The notes beneath the pieces are model-generated. The model was given only the letters and a program-made list of their open reading frames with translations. It was not told the origin of the DNA and ran no database searches. A stretch of DNA of 38,058 nucleotides from DATBFX01 sp036558305 (lineage in GTDB: Bacteria > Chloroflexota > Chloroflexia > Thermomicrobiales > UBA6265). The stretch spans positions 1 through 38,058 of the forward strand of contig DATBFX010000389.1 of NCBI GenBank assembly GCA_036558305.1, read 5' to 3'. Of this stretch, positions 1 to 7,593 are shown one piece after another (position 1 is the first letter of the stretch; each line of letters starts with the position of its first letter). Made by a program: the position numbers and the translations under genes.

Positions 1-48
1 GTCCGCCCCTACAGCCCTCCGAAACGCAGGAGGAGATGAACGTCGCGT

Positions 49-726
49 CTACGCGAACTCCTCGTCGTACCCCTGGAAGTCCCGGATCAATTCTCGTGAC
101 TGTTTAACGACCGAGTCCGCGGCCTTCATCAATTGCTCCCGCCGCTCGCGGCTCAGAATGAGGTAGAACACGACCGCCGCCGCGGCTCCTGCCCACAGCA
201 ATGCCGCGCCGGTGTCCTTGCCGGTGTCCACCGCCGCCTCGGCGGCCTTGGCCGAGGCCTCCTTCGCACGTCCGCTCACCTCTTCTACCCGGTCGGCCGC
301 CGCGCTCGTTGCCTCCTTCGCGCGACCGCCCACCCCCTCGACGCGGCCGGCGATCGCACTCGTCGCGTCTTTGGCTCGGCTCTGGGCGGCACCCATCAGA
401 TGCGCCGCGTCGCTCGGTTCGAACGGCGCCGCCTCCGCCGCCTCCGCCGCCTTCTCGCGCGCAACCTGCCAGAGTTCCAGCGCCGCCGACGCCGCCTGGA
501 GCGCGATGTCGCGGAGCGTCGGGACGACGTCGTCGCTCACGCGGTGCGGCACCTCTCGGACCTTGCTCGTCGTTTCCGTCGCCAGCGACGAGCCGACCTC
601 TCGCGCCTTCTCCGCCCCGGCGACCGCCTTCGCCGCCGCCTGTTCGGCAATCTCCTTCGCGCGCACCGCCGCCTGTTCGCGGACAACGTTTACGGCGTCG
701 GTCGCACGATCTTGCATCTCTTGCAT
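49..726 (-). CDS. Ala-rich helical membrane-anchored protein with 18-residue repeats
   Basis: Unrecognised protein of about 225 residues. It is almost entirely Ala/Glu/Lys/Arg-rich and predicted helical, resembling apolipoprotein or LEA-like coiled coils. Residues about 116-169 hold three tandem 18-residue repeats of the form (S/G)RAKEATSA..RVEEV. A hydrophobic stretch at about 173-192 (Ala/Val/Phe/Leu) looks like one membrane segment, followed by a charged tail (RERREQLMKAADS). A YtxH-like envelope or stress role is possible but is only inference. I start at the ATG whose last base is 726, because GGGGAG lies 7-8 bases upstream; a GTG at 741 is in frame but has no comparable site. It diverges from mnmG across a 270-base gap. 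Confidence 0.75.
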   Translation of the reverse strand: MQEMQDRATDAVNVVREQAAVRAKEIAEQAAAKAVAGAEKAREVGSSLATETTSKVREVPHRVSDDVVPTLRDIALQAASAALELWQVAREKAAEAAEAAPFEPSDAAHLMGAAQSRAKDATSAIAGRVEGVGGRAKEATSAAADRVEEVSGRAKEASAKAAEAAVDTGKDTGAALLWAGAAAAVVFYLILSRERREQLMKAADSVVKQSRELIRDFQGYDEEFA

Positions 727-960
727 CGTTGCTCTCCCCACGGTATTGGGCCATTCGACCCGTCTTTGTCACACATGCGTCGAACTCAGCTCACCGCGTG
801 CGTTGCCGTCCAAGCGGCCTCTGCGCACGATTCGCGCCAAGCCGGCCCGACATGACCGGGCGCCTGGTTTCATTGTACGCCTCGTCAACCGCCGTCGAGC
901 GTGCCGAGAGCCGGGGATCACGAACACTTCGGTACCGTACGGAAAGGGGAGACCCGGTGC

Positions 961-998
961 TTGTCCGGCACTTTGGCAAATCCGTATACTCGCGAGAA
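961..998 (+). promoter_or_regulatory. Candidate mnmG promoter giving a near-leaderless mRNA
   Basis: TTGTCC at 961-966 and TATACT at 985-990 are separated by 18 bases and resemble a sigma-70 promoter. Transcription would start at about 996-998, on or next to the ATG at 998. No Shine-Dalgarno sequence precedes that ATG, which fits leaderless translation. Seen by eye only. Confidence 0.5.
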
Positions 999-2974
999 TG
1001 ATGATGAGACGCTTTTCCCCCCTCCCGTCCTATGACGTCGTCGTCGTCGGTGCCGGTCACGCCGGTTGCGAGGCGGCGCTCGCCGCCGCCCGCGCCGGCT
1101 GTTCGACCCTGGTGTTGACGCCGAATCTCGACCGCGTCGGCTACATGCCCTGCAACCCCTCGATCGGGGGGCCGGGCAAGAGTCACCTCGTGGCCGAAGT
1201 CGACGCGCTCGGCGGAGAGATGGCCCGTGCCGCCGATCGCGCGGCCATCCAACTCCGATTGCTCAACACGAGCAAGGGACCCGCCGTCCAGGCAATCCGC
1301 GCGCAAGAGGACAAACTCCTCTACGCGCTCGCGATGAAAGAGGCGCTCGAACGCCAGGACCACCTTGAACTCTGCCAGGACGAGGCGACCGCCCTTCGCC
1401 TGGATCGAGGGAGCCTTGGCCGCCCGCGGGTGATCGGGGTCGCGACCCGGTCGCGGGGAGAGATCCGCGCCACCGCAGTAGTGATCACCGCGGGAACGTT
1501 CCTCCGGGCGGCGATGATCGCCGGCGAATCGCGGCACAGCGGCGGTCGCGCCGGCGATCGCGCCGACGCCGATCTCGCCGCGTCGCTGGGCGAACTCGGA
1601 TTTTGCCTACGACGGCTGAAGACCGGCACGCCACCCCGCGTCGATGCCAGGAGCGTCGATCTCTCGGTCTGCGAACCGCAACCGGGCAGCGATGCACCGC
1701 TCTGGCTCAGCCGCGATGGCACCGCCGGCCGGATTGAGCCGTTGACGCTGCCTCCCCTGCCCATCTACTCGGTTTCCGGTGGCGACTGGCGCCCGCAACT
1801 TGCGTGCTTCCGGACCGGCACCAACCCCGAGACCCACGACGTGATCCGGGCCAACCTCGACCGCGCCCCGATGTTCAACGGATCGATCGAGGGCATCGGG
1901 CCTCGCTATTGCCCATCGGTCGAAGACAAGGTTGCCCGCTTCGGCGACAAGCCATCGCACCCGATCTTCCTCGAACCCGAAGGCTGGCGCACCGCCGAAC
2001 TCTATGTCCAGGGGATGAGCACCAGCCTGCCGTTTGACGTCCAGGACGCCGCCCTGCGCACGATCCCCGCGCTCCGCGATGCGCGGGTCACCCGCTACGG
2101 CTACGCCGTCGAGTACGATGCGATCGACCCCAGCGAACTCGCCCCGACGATGGAGTCCCGCCGCGTCGAGCACCTGTACCTGGCAGGCCAGGTCAACGGC
2201 ACCTCGGGCTACGAGGAGGCGGCCGGTCAGGGGATCCTGGCCGGTCTCAACGCGGCAAACGCGGTGCGGGACCGGGCACCCGTTGCCCTCCGGCGCGATC
2301 AAGCCTACATCGGCGTCATGGCCGACGACTTGTCGTCCAAACCGTTCGAGGAACCGTACCGGATGCTGACCTCTCGTGCCGAGTACCGGCTATCGTTGCG
2401 TCCCGACACCGCCGACGACCGTCTGGCGGCGCTCGCGGTTGAATCGGGCCTGATCGACGGTGGCCGGTGGCGAGAAATCGCCACCGAGCGATCGGCAATC
2501 GACCAGACGGTCGACACACTCAGGCATGCACGCCTGACACCGGCTGCCTCAACCGCCGAAATCGTCTCAGACGCCGGTTTGGCCTCTATCAGTCGCCCAC
2601 TCTCTGCCTACGAGTTACTGGGGCGACCCGAAGTCTCCATCGACGAGATTACCAACCTCCTCAAGCGAACCGGGCATGGCGAACTCGCGCTGTCGCCACG
2701 ACTCCTGTCCCGCGTTGAGGAAGAAGTCAAATACGGCGCGTTTATCGATCGCGAAGCCCGCGAAGTCACGCGCCGGGCCGCGCTGGAACGACGACCGTTG
2801 CCGGCGGACATCGACTACGGCGACGTGGCCGGTCTTCGCTTCGAAGCCCAGCAGCGACTCACCTCGCATCGACCGCGGACGTTCGGCGAGGCGGGCCGGC
2901 TCGCCGGTGTGACGCCGGCCGATGTGGCAGCCCTGCTCATCCACGCCACCCGCGTCGAGGCGGCGGCGCGGTGA
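998..2974 (+). CDS. mnmG: tRNA uridine 5-carboxymethylaminomethyl modification enzyme MnmG (GidA)
   Basis: FAD-dependent subunit of the MnmE-MnmG complex, which makes the cmnm5U34 modification in tRNA wobble positions. The protein is 658 residues, normal for the family. The FAD dinucleotide motif GAGHAG is at residues 18-23. The MnmG signature PCNPSIGGPGKSH is at 51-63 with its conserved Cys at 52. A second conserved Cys lies in the RYCPSVEDK segment. The C-terminal helical domain ends in a family-typical segment (QQRLTSHRPRTFGEAGRL). The reading frame stays open upstream, but that part is low-complexity shadow. The start is one of three ATGs at 998, 1001 and 1004. Its stop overlaps the next gene's GTG. 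mnmE is not in the window. Confidence 0.97.
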   Translation: MMMRRFSPLPSYDVVVVGAGHAGCEAALAAARAGCSTLVLTPNLDRVGYMPCNPSIGGPGKSHLVAEVDALGGEMARAADRAAIQLRLLNTSKGPAVQAIRAQEDKLLYALAMKEALERQDHLELCQDEATALRLDRGSLGRPRVIGVATRSRGEIRATAVVITAGTFLRAAMIAGESRHSGGRAGDRADADLAASLGELGFCLRRLKTGTPPRVDARSVDLSVCEPQPGSDAPLWLSRDGTAGRIEPLTLPPLPIYSVSGGDWRPQLACFRTGTNPETHDVIRANLDRAPMFNGSIEGIGPRYCPSVEDKVARFGDKPSHPIFLEPEGWRTAELYVQGMSTSLPFDVQDAALRTIPALRDARVTRYGYAVEYDAIDPSELAPTMESRRVEHLYLAGQVNGTSGYEEAAGQGILAGLNAANAVRDRAPVALRRDQAYIGVMADDLSSKPFEEPYRMLTSRAEYRLSLRPDTADDRLAALAVESGLIDGGRWREIATERSAIDQTVDTLRHARLTPAASTAEIVSDAGLASISRPLSAYELLGRPEVSIDEITNLLKRTGHGELALSPRLLSRVEEEVKYGAFIDREAREVTRRAALERRPLPADIDYGDVAGLRFEAQQRLTSHRPRTFGEAGRLAGVTPADVAALLIHATRVEAAAR

Positions 2975-3702
2975 AGGTCCTGCTCATCTCGGATATCCAC
3001 TCCAACCTCGTCGCGCTCGAAGCCGTCCTGGCCGACTGCAAGGACTTCGAGGCGATCTGGAACATCGGCGACACGATCGGCTACGGTCCGCGTCCCCGCG
3101 AATGCCTCGACCTGATGGTCGATCACTTCGCCAACCCGGTGCTGGTCGGCAACCACGACCTGGCCTGCATCGGCGAGGTGGACATCTCCGAATTCAACCC
3201 GGTTGCCCAGGTCGCTTCGCGCTGGACGTCGTTGCAACTCGGCATGGACCACCGCGCCTACCTGCGGGAACTGCCGGCGATCACCACCGCGGAGAGCTAC
3301 ACCCTGGCCCACGGCAGCCCACGATCGCCGATCTGGGAATACGTGACGAGTGTCGCCATCGCGACCGAGAACTTCGAGTCGTTCGACACCGACGTCTGCT
3401 TCATCGGCCACACCCACATCGCGATGTACGCCATCCTCAAGGAGGGCGCCGCGGTGGCGGAGATCCACGCCCTTCGCCACGGCGAGACGATCGACCTCCT
3501 GACCGGTCGCTTCCTGATCAACCCCGGCAGCGTCGGCCAACCGCGAGATCGCGACCCCCGCGCCGCCTATGCCGTGCTCGACACCAGTCGCGGGATGCTC
3601 ACGGCGTACCGGGTCGAGTACGACGTGGCAGCGACGCAACGCCAGATGGCACTCGCCAACTTGCCCGAGGTTCTCATCGCCCGGCTGGCGCACGGGATGT
3701 AG
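2971..3702 (+). CDS. Calcineurin-like metallophosphoesterase (YfcE/MJ0936 type)
   Basis: A 243-residue metal-dependent phosphoesterase. The ligand motifs come in order: DIH (D8, H10), GD (D34), GNHD (60-63), then GHTH in the C-terminal half (FIGHTHIAMY). The segment LINPGSVGQPRD near the end is typical of this small phosphodiesterase family. The substrate cannot be told from sequence; some members cleave cyclic nucleotides. The GTG start overlaps the mnmG stop by 4 bases, so the two genes are translationally coupled and share a transcript. Confidence 0.92.
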   Translation: MKVLLISDIHSNLVALEAVLADCKDFEAIWNIGDTIGYGPRPRECLDLMVDHFANPVLVGNHDLACIGEVDISEFNPVAQVASRWTSLQLGMDHRAYLRELPAITTAESYTLAHGSPRSPIWEYVTSVAIATENFESFDTDVCFIGHTHIAMYAILKEGAAVAEIHALRHGETIDLLTGRFLINPGSVGQPRDRDPRAAYAVLDTSRGMLTAYRVEYDVAATQRQMALANLPEVLIARLAHGM

Positions 3703-3820
3703 GGTTGGACCGTCCCCGTTCTGCGTCGATTGCGCGCGACTCATCTCCCCGTCATACTACGCGACTGCTCCGCCGCTGGCGCCGCGGAGCGGGTCTTGAT
3801 CGAAAGCGACGATTGCATCG

Positions 3821-4267
3821 ATGCCGTCCAGTTACCAGCGTCTGATCGTTCCCGTCAACGGCAGCAGCGGCGACCCCAGGGCGCTCACCCTGGTCGGCGA
3901 TTTGGTCCATCGCCAACAAGTCGCGATCACCCTCATCTACGTCGTCGAGGTCCAGCAATCGATGCCGCTCGACGCGGAATTGCCGGCCGAGATCGACCGC
4001 GGCGAGGCCGTCCTTGGTCGGGCCGAAGACCTCGCCAAATCGCTGATTTCGCAGAAGGTCGATCGCCTGACGACCGACCTTCTCCAGGCGCGCTCGGCCG
4101 GGGCGGCGATCGTCGACGAGGCGATCGAGCGCAACGCCGACGCGATCGTGATGGCGACGACGATCCGCGTCAAGCACGGCAAAACGCACCTCGGCGAAAC
4201 CTCGGCCTACGTCCTCAAGAACGCACCGTGCGAAGTGATCGTCGTCCGGTTGGCGCAGCCCGACTGA
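3821..4267 (+). CDS. Universal stress protein, UspA family, with degenerate ATP motif
   Basis: A 148-residue single UspA domain. It begins with the usual strand YQRLIVPVNGS and ends with YVLKNAPCEVIVVR, matching the family's SxxVxxxAxCPVxVV end. ATP-binding members carry G-2x-G-9x-G(S/T). Here the region reads ATTIRVKHGKTHLGETSAY and the first glycines are missing, so ATP binding is doubtful. It sits 19 bases upstream of two TrkA/RCK genes, which suggests a link with potassium or stress physiology. The 118-base gap before it contains a small GC hairpin at 3767-3790. Confidence 0.9.
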   Translation: MPSSYQRLIVPVNGSSGDPRALTLVGDLVHRQQVAITLIYVVEVQQSMPLDAELPAEIDRGEAVLGRAEDLAKSLISQKVDRLTTDLLQARSAGAAIVDEAIERNADAIVMATTIRVKHGKTHLGETSAYVLKNAPCEVIVVRLAQPD

Positions 4268-4286
4268 CGGGAGGAAAACCCCTGGG

Positions 4287-4721
4287 ATGAAAGTCGTGAT
4301 CATGGGTTGCGGCCGCGTCGGTGCGCGCATCGCCTCGATCCTCGACCACAACGGACACGACGTGACCGTCATCGACACCGACTCGCGGGCGTTCCGGCGC
4401 CTCGCCGGCGACTTCCGCGGTGAGACGGTGATCGGCACGGGCATCGACGAAGACGTTCTGCGTGTCGCCGGCATCGAAGAGGCGACCGCGTTCATCGCCG
4501 TCACCAACGGCGACAACCGGAACATCATGGCCGCGCAGGTCGCACGCAACATCTTCGATGTGCCCGAGGTCGTCTGCCGCATCTACGACCCGGTCCGCGA
4601 GGATACCTACCGCCGTCTCGGACTGACGACGGTCTGCCCGACGACGACGATCTCGGCGCTGGTGCTCGACCACGTCATCGCGGCCGGCGAACCGGACCTC
4701 GCACGCCGCTCGGAGGCCTAG
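4287..4721 (+). CDS. TrkA-type RCK-N protein (potassium transport regulator)
   Basis: A 144-residue Rossmann protein with GCGRVG at residues 7-12 and an acidic residue (D30) ending strand 2, as in NAD(H)-binding RCK-N domains. The RCK-C domain is absent and the protein ends soon after the nucleotide-binding domain. It is followed after one base by a second TrkA protein that does have RCK-C, the same tandem layout as mycobacterial ceoB-ceoC. The pair probably assembles as a cytoplasmic gating ring on a Trk/Ktr potassium transporter. No membrane subunit gene (trkH/ktrB) lies in the window. Confidence 0.9.
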   Translation: MKVVIMGCGRVGARIASILDHNGHDVTVIDTDSRAFRRLAGDFRGETVIGTGIDEDVLRVAGIEEATAFIAVTNGDNRNIMAAQVARNIFDVPEVVCRIYDPVREDTYRRLGLTTVCPTTTISALVLDHVIAAGEPDLARRSEA

Positions 4722-4722
4722 C

Positions 4723-5379
4723 ATGTACGTCATCGTCGTCGGCGGTGGCAAGGTCGGCTACTACCTGACCAAGACCCTCCTCTCGGAAGGCTTCGAGGTG
4801 CTTTTGATCGAGCGCAACGCCGACAAGGTCGAGGCGTTCGCGGAACGCTTCGGCGCCGTCGTCGTCGCCGGTGATGGGGCGGAAGCGTCGATCCTCGCCG
4901 CCGCCGGCGCCGCCCGCGCCGATGTCGTGATCGCCGTCACCGGCGAAGACGAAGACAACCTCGTCATCTGCCAGATGGCGAAACAGAAATTCCACGTCGG
5001 CCGGACGATCGCCCGCGTCAACAACCCCAAGAACGAGCACCTCTTCCGCACCTTGGGTATCGACGTCACAGTCAGCCAGACGAACTACATCCTGCACCTG
5101 ATCGAGCAATCGATCCCCGAGCACTCCTTCGTCCATCTCCTCAGTCTGCGCCACGAAGATCTCGCCATCGTCGACGCCAAAATCAACAACGGCTCCCCGG
5201 TCGCCCACCGCGCCATCGGTGAGATCGCCCTCCCCCCGAACTGCATCATCGCCGCCGTCTCCCGCGGTCCCCAATTGATCGTCCCCACCGCCACCACCGA
5301 ACTCCTCCCCGGCGACGACGTCATCGCCATCGCCCACCGCGACCGCGAGGACGACCTGCGAAGGTTGTTGGTTGCGTAG
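4723..5379 (+). CDS. trkA: TrkA protein with RCK-N and RCK-C domains
   Basis: A 218-residue cytosolic regulator of potassium uptake. The RCK-N domain occupies about 1-130, with GGGKVG at 7-12 and E30 at the end of strand 2 (LLIERN), suggesting NAD(H) preference. RCK-C follows at about 140-218, including PPNCIIAAVSR and LLPGDDVIAIA. The start lies one base after the preceding TrkA stop, so the two are certainly co-transcribed. Downstream is a convergent aldehyde dehydrogenase, separated by an imperfect inverted repeat. Confidence 0.93.
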   Translation: MYVIVVGGGKVGYYLTKTLLSEGFEVLLIERNADKVEAFAERFGAVVVAGDGAEASILAAAGAARADVVIAVTGEDEDNLVICQMAKQKFHVGRTIARVNNPKNEHLFRTLGIDVTVSQTNYILHLIEQSIPEHSFVHLLSLRHEDLAIVDAKINNGSPVAHRAIGEIALPPNCIIAAVSRGPQLIVPTATTELLPGDDVIAIAHRDREDDLRRLLVA

Positions 5380-5401
5380 CTGACGCACAACCGAAAATGT
5401 C

Positions 5402-5488
5402 GTAGGGGCGCCTCTTGTTGCGCCCGGCTCACGAAGCCGGCGGAGATCGTGCCCTCGAACCGGGCGCAGCAGCAAGCAGCTCCCCTAC
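5402..5488. repeat. Imperfect inverted repeat of the GTAGGGG...CCCCTAC type
   Basis: The left arm begins GTAGGGGCG at 5402 and the right arm ends TCCCCTAC at 5488. Inner arms TTGTTGCGCCCGG (5415-5427) and CCGGGCGCAGCAGCAA (5460-5475) are also largely complementary. It lies between convergent trkA and the aldehyde dehydrogenase and could end transcription from both sides. A CGCCCCTAC half-copy sits at 4-12. Confidence 0.6.
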
Positions 5489-5504
5489 TTCAAAGGCGCC
5501 GTCT

Positions 5505-6953
5505 CTATCCGTGCCTGACCGCCTGGCTCTCCAACCGGTTGACTACCAGCAGCCGCATTTCGGTCATATCCTCGATCGCGTACCGCAAACCCTCCCGGCT
5601 CAACCCGGACGCTTTCACGCCCCCGTACGGCATGTGGTCGATCCGGTAGGTCGGGATGTCGTTCATGATCACCCCGCCCGCCTCGATCTGTTCGAAGGCG
5701 TAGAGCGCTCGTTCCAGGTTGTTGGTGAACACACCCGCCTGCAGACCGTAAACCGAGTTGTTCACCTGATCGACCGCTTCGGCAAAACTCCTCACCGGAA
5801 AAATCGTCACCAGCGGCGCGAACGCCTCCCGCGAGCAGACGAACGATTGGGGTTTGGCGTTCTCGATGATCGTCGGTTGAAGGAAGCGCCCCTCTGCCGT
5901 GCCTCCGGTCAGGACGCGCGCGCCTTCCTTCACCGCCGCCTCGATCCAGCCCTGACTCCGCTGCGCCGCCTTGTCGTCGATCATCGGGCCGAGATCGGTC
6001 GTGCGGTCGAGCGGATCGCCCAGTTTCATCTTCTCCGTCTCGGCGATCAACTGCTCCTTGAAACAGTCGTAGACCGCCTCGTGGATGAAGACGCGCTGGA
6101 CCGAGATGCAGACCTGCCCCGCGTACGCAAACGCGCCGACCCGCACCCGCTGCGCCGCGAACACCACGTCGGCGTCTTCGTCGACGACCACCCCGGCGTT
6201 GCCGCCGAGTTCCAACACGACCCGCTTCATCCCGGCCCGGCGCTTCATATCCCAGCCCACATCCGGCGACCCGGTAAACGAGAGCAGCTTGAACCGCTCG
6301 TCGGCGACCAGCGCATCGCCGACCTCGCGGCTCATCGGCAGCACGCTGACGGCTCCCTTCGGAACGCCAACCTCGTCGAGCATCCGCGCCACCAGCAGCA
6401 TCGTCAGCGGATCGCGAGACGGCGGTTTCAGCACGATCGGGTTCCCCGACGCCAGCGCCGGCGCGACCTTGTGCAGCGCCAGATTTAACGGGTAGTTGAA
6501 CGGCGAGATCCCCGCGATCGGTCCGATCGGAAACCGGCGAACGATGCCGAATCGCCCTTTCGACGACGGCAACAGATCGAGCGGCATCACCTCGCCCTCG
6601 ATCCGCTTCGCCTCCTCCGCCGCCGTCTCGATCGTGAAGACGCCGCGGTCCGCCTCCACCTCGGCTTCGCGAATCGGTTTGCCCGCCTCCAGCGAGATCA
6701 TCCGCGCCACGTCGTCACGGCAGGCGCGCATCTTGTCGGCCAGCGCCCGCAAGAGGTTGACCCGTTCGAACGTCGGCATCGCCCGCATCGTCGGAAAGAC
6801 CGCCTCCGCCGCCTCGATCGCCCGATCCAACTGCGCACGCGACGCCTGGTACGTCGTGCCGACGGTCTCTCCGTTGTACGGGTTAGTTATGTCGAGCGGT
6901 TCGTCCGATTCCACCCACTCGCCGGCCAAATACATCGGATACCGCTTGGCCAC
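5505..6953 (-). CDS. NAD(P)-dependent aldehyde dehydrogenase family protein
   Basis: A 482-residue ALDH oxidising an aldehyde to the acid (or acylating a cofactor). It contains the oxyanion Asn153 in PFNYP, cofactor-binding Lys176 (VLKPPSR), the general base Glu248 in LELGGN, and the catalytic Cys282 in GQVCISVQRVF. The GQVCISVQR form is common in the non-phosphorylating GAPDH / lactaldehyde dehydrogenase branch, which is my best guess at subfamily; the substrate is unproven. The start is GTG at 6953 with AAAGGA about 9 bases upstream. It lies downstream of nuoI on the same strand, but a 30-base inverted repeat in the 147-base gap argues for a separate transcript. Confidence 0.93.
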   Translation of the reverse strand: MAKRYPMYLAGEWVESDEPLDITNPYNGETVGTTYQASRAQLDRAIEAAEAVFPTMRAMPTFERVNLLRALADKMRACRDDVARMISLEAGKPIREAEVEADRGVFTIETAAEEAKRIEGEVMPLDLLPSSKGRFGIVRRFPIGPIAGISPFNYPLNLALHKVAPALASGNPIVLKPPSRDPLTMLLVARMLDEVGVPKGAVSVLPMSREVGDALVADERFKLLSFTGSPDVGWDMKRRAGMKRVVLELGGNAGVVVDEDADVVFAAQRVRVGAFAYAGQVCISVQRVFIHEAVYDCFKEQLIAETEKMKLGDPLDRTTDLGPMIDDKAAQRSQGWIEAAVKEGARVLTGGTAEGRFLQPTIIENAKPQSFVCSREAFAPLVTIFPVRSFAEAVDQVNNSVYGLQAGVFTNNLERALYAFEQIEAGGVIMNDIPTYRIDHMPYGGVKASGLSREGLRYAIEDMTEMRLLVVNRLESQAVRHG

Positions 6954-6994
6954 GGTCAGTCCTTTCTATCGCGCGCGCATCACGCCGAACGAAA

Positions 6995-7074
6995 AGAGGT
7001 CCTTCGCTTCGCTCAGGATGTTCAAATGAGGAACGGCCCTCCCCTGAACATCCTGAGCGAAGCGAAGGACCTCT
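6995..7074. repeat. Perfect 30-bp inverted repeat with 20-base loop
   Basis: Arms 6995-7024 and 7045-7074 are exactly complementary and contain CCTTCGCTTCGCTCAGGATG and its complement. This CCTGAGCGAAGCGAAGG core is, from memory, a recurrent extragenic palindrome in Chloroflexota and some Actinobacteria. It sits between nuoI and the aldehyde dehydrogenase and could act as a terminator, an RNA-processing site or a mobile palindrome. Confidence 0.85.
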
Positions 7075-7100
7075 CTCGCCTACCGAGGCACGTTGGCCGG

Positions 7101-7571
7101 CTATGGCGTTGAATCGCCCGCAAACGCCCTCTCCGGCGACGACCCGGCCTCCCACCAGATCGGCGCCTGCGCCCCGATCGTCGCCAGCTCGGTCTTGGTG
7201 TAGACCAGACCGTCGCGGTCGAGGACCGACAACTCGAATTCGCCGCTCATCGTGATCGCGTCGACCGGGCAAACCTGGGCGCAGAGACCGCAGAACATGC
7301 AGCGCCCAGACCGCAGGATGAATTCGCCGAGCTCGCGGTCACCTTCCTCCGAGGGAACGACGTGCATCTCGAGACACGAGGTCGGACAGATCCGTGCGCA
7401 GAGACCGCAGGCGACGCAGAGCGCTTCGCCCGTCTCCGGATCGGACCGCAGCGACGGCAACCCCCGGAATCGCGGGGCCATCTCGCGCTTCTCGTCCGGA
7501 TATTGAATCGTGATCTTCGGGGCGAACAGTCGCTTGAAGGTGACCGCGAACCCCTTGACTTCGTCGAACAT
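7101..7571 (-). CDS. nuoI: NADH-quinone oxidoreductase subunit I (8Fe ferredoxin)
   Basis: A 156-residue subunit of respiratory complex I carrying two [4Fe-4S] clusters (N6a/N6b) between the peripheral arm and the quinone site. Two ferredoxin motifs are visible: C52-x2-C55-x2-C58-x3-C62P and C91-x2-C94-x2-C97-x3-C101P. The N-terminus (GFAVTFKRLFAPKITIQYP) matches the membrane-contacting start of NuoI. It begins 22 bases after nuoG on the same strand, so the two are an operon. No other nuo genes flank this pair. Confidence 0.95.
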   Translation of the reverse strand: MFDEVKGFAVTFKRLFAPKITIQYPDEKREMAPRFRGLPSLRSDPETGEALCVACGLCARICPTSCLEMHVVPSEEGDRELGEFILRSGRCMFCGLCAQVCPVDAITMSGEFELSVLDRDGLVYTKTELATIGAQAPIWWEAGSSPERAFAGDSTP

Positions 7572-7593
7572 GCTTTACCGCCTTGTTTGGCTC

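Noticed and set aside
36..107. Short plus-strand frame with AGGAGGAG directly before an ATG at 36
   Set aside because: No spacing between the purine run and the ATG, only 23 codons, and antisense to the first gene.
212..997. Open frame running into mnmG from far upstream, giving a 920-residue protein
   Set aside because: The extra 262 residues are Ser/Ala/Arg-rich shadow of the minus-strand gene at 49-726; MnmG proteins begin just before the FAD motif, as from 998.
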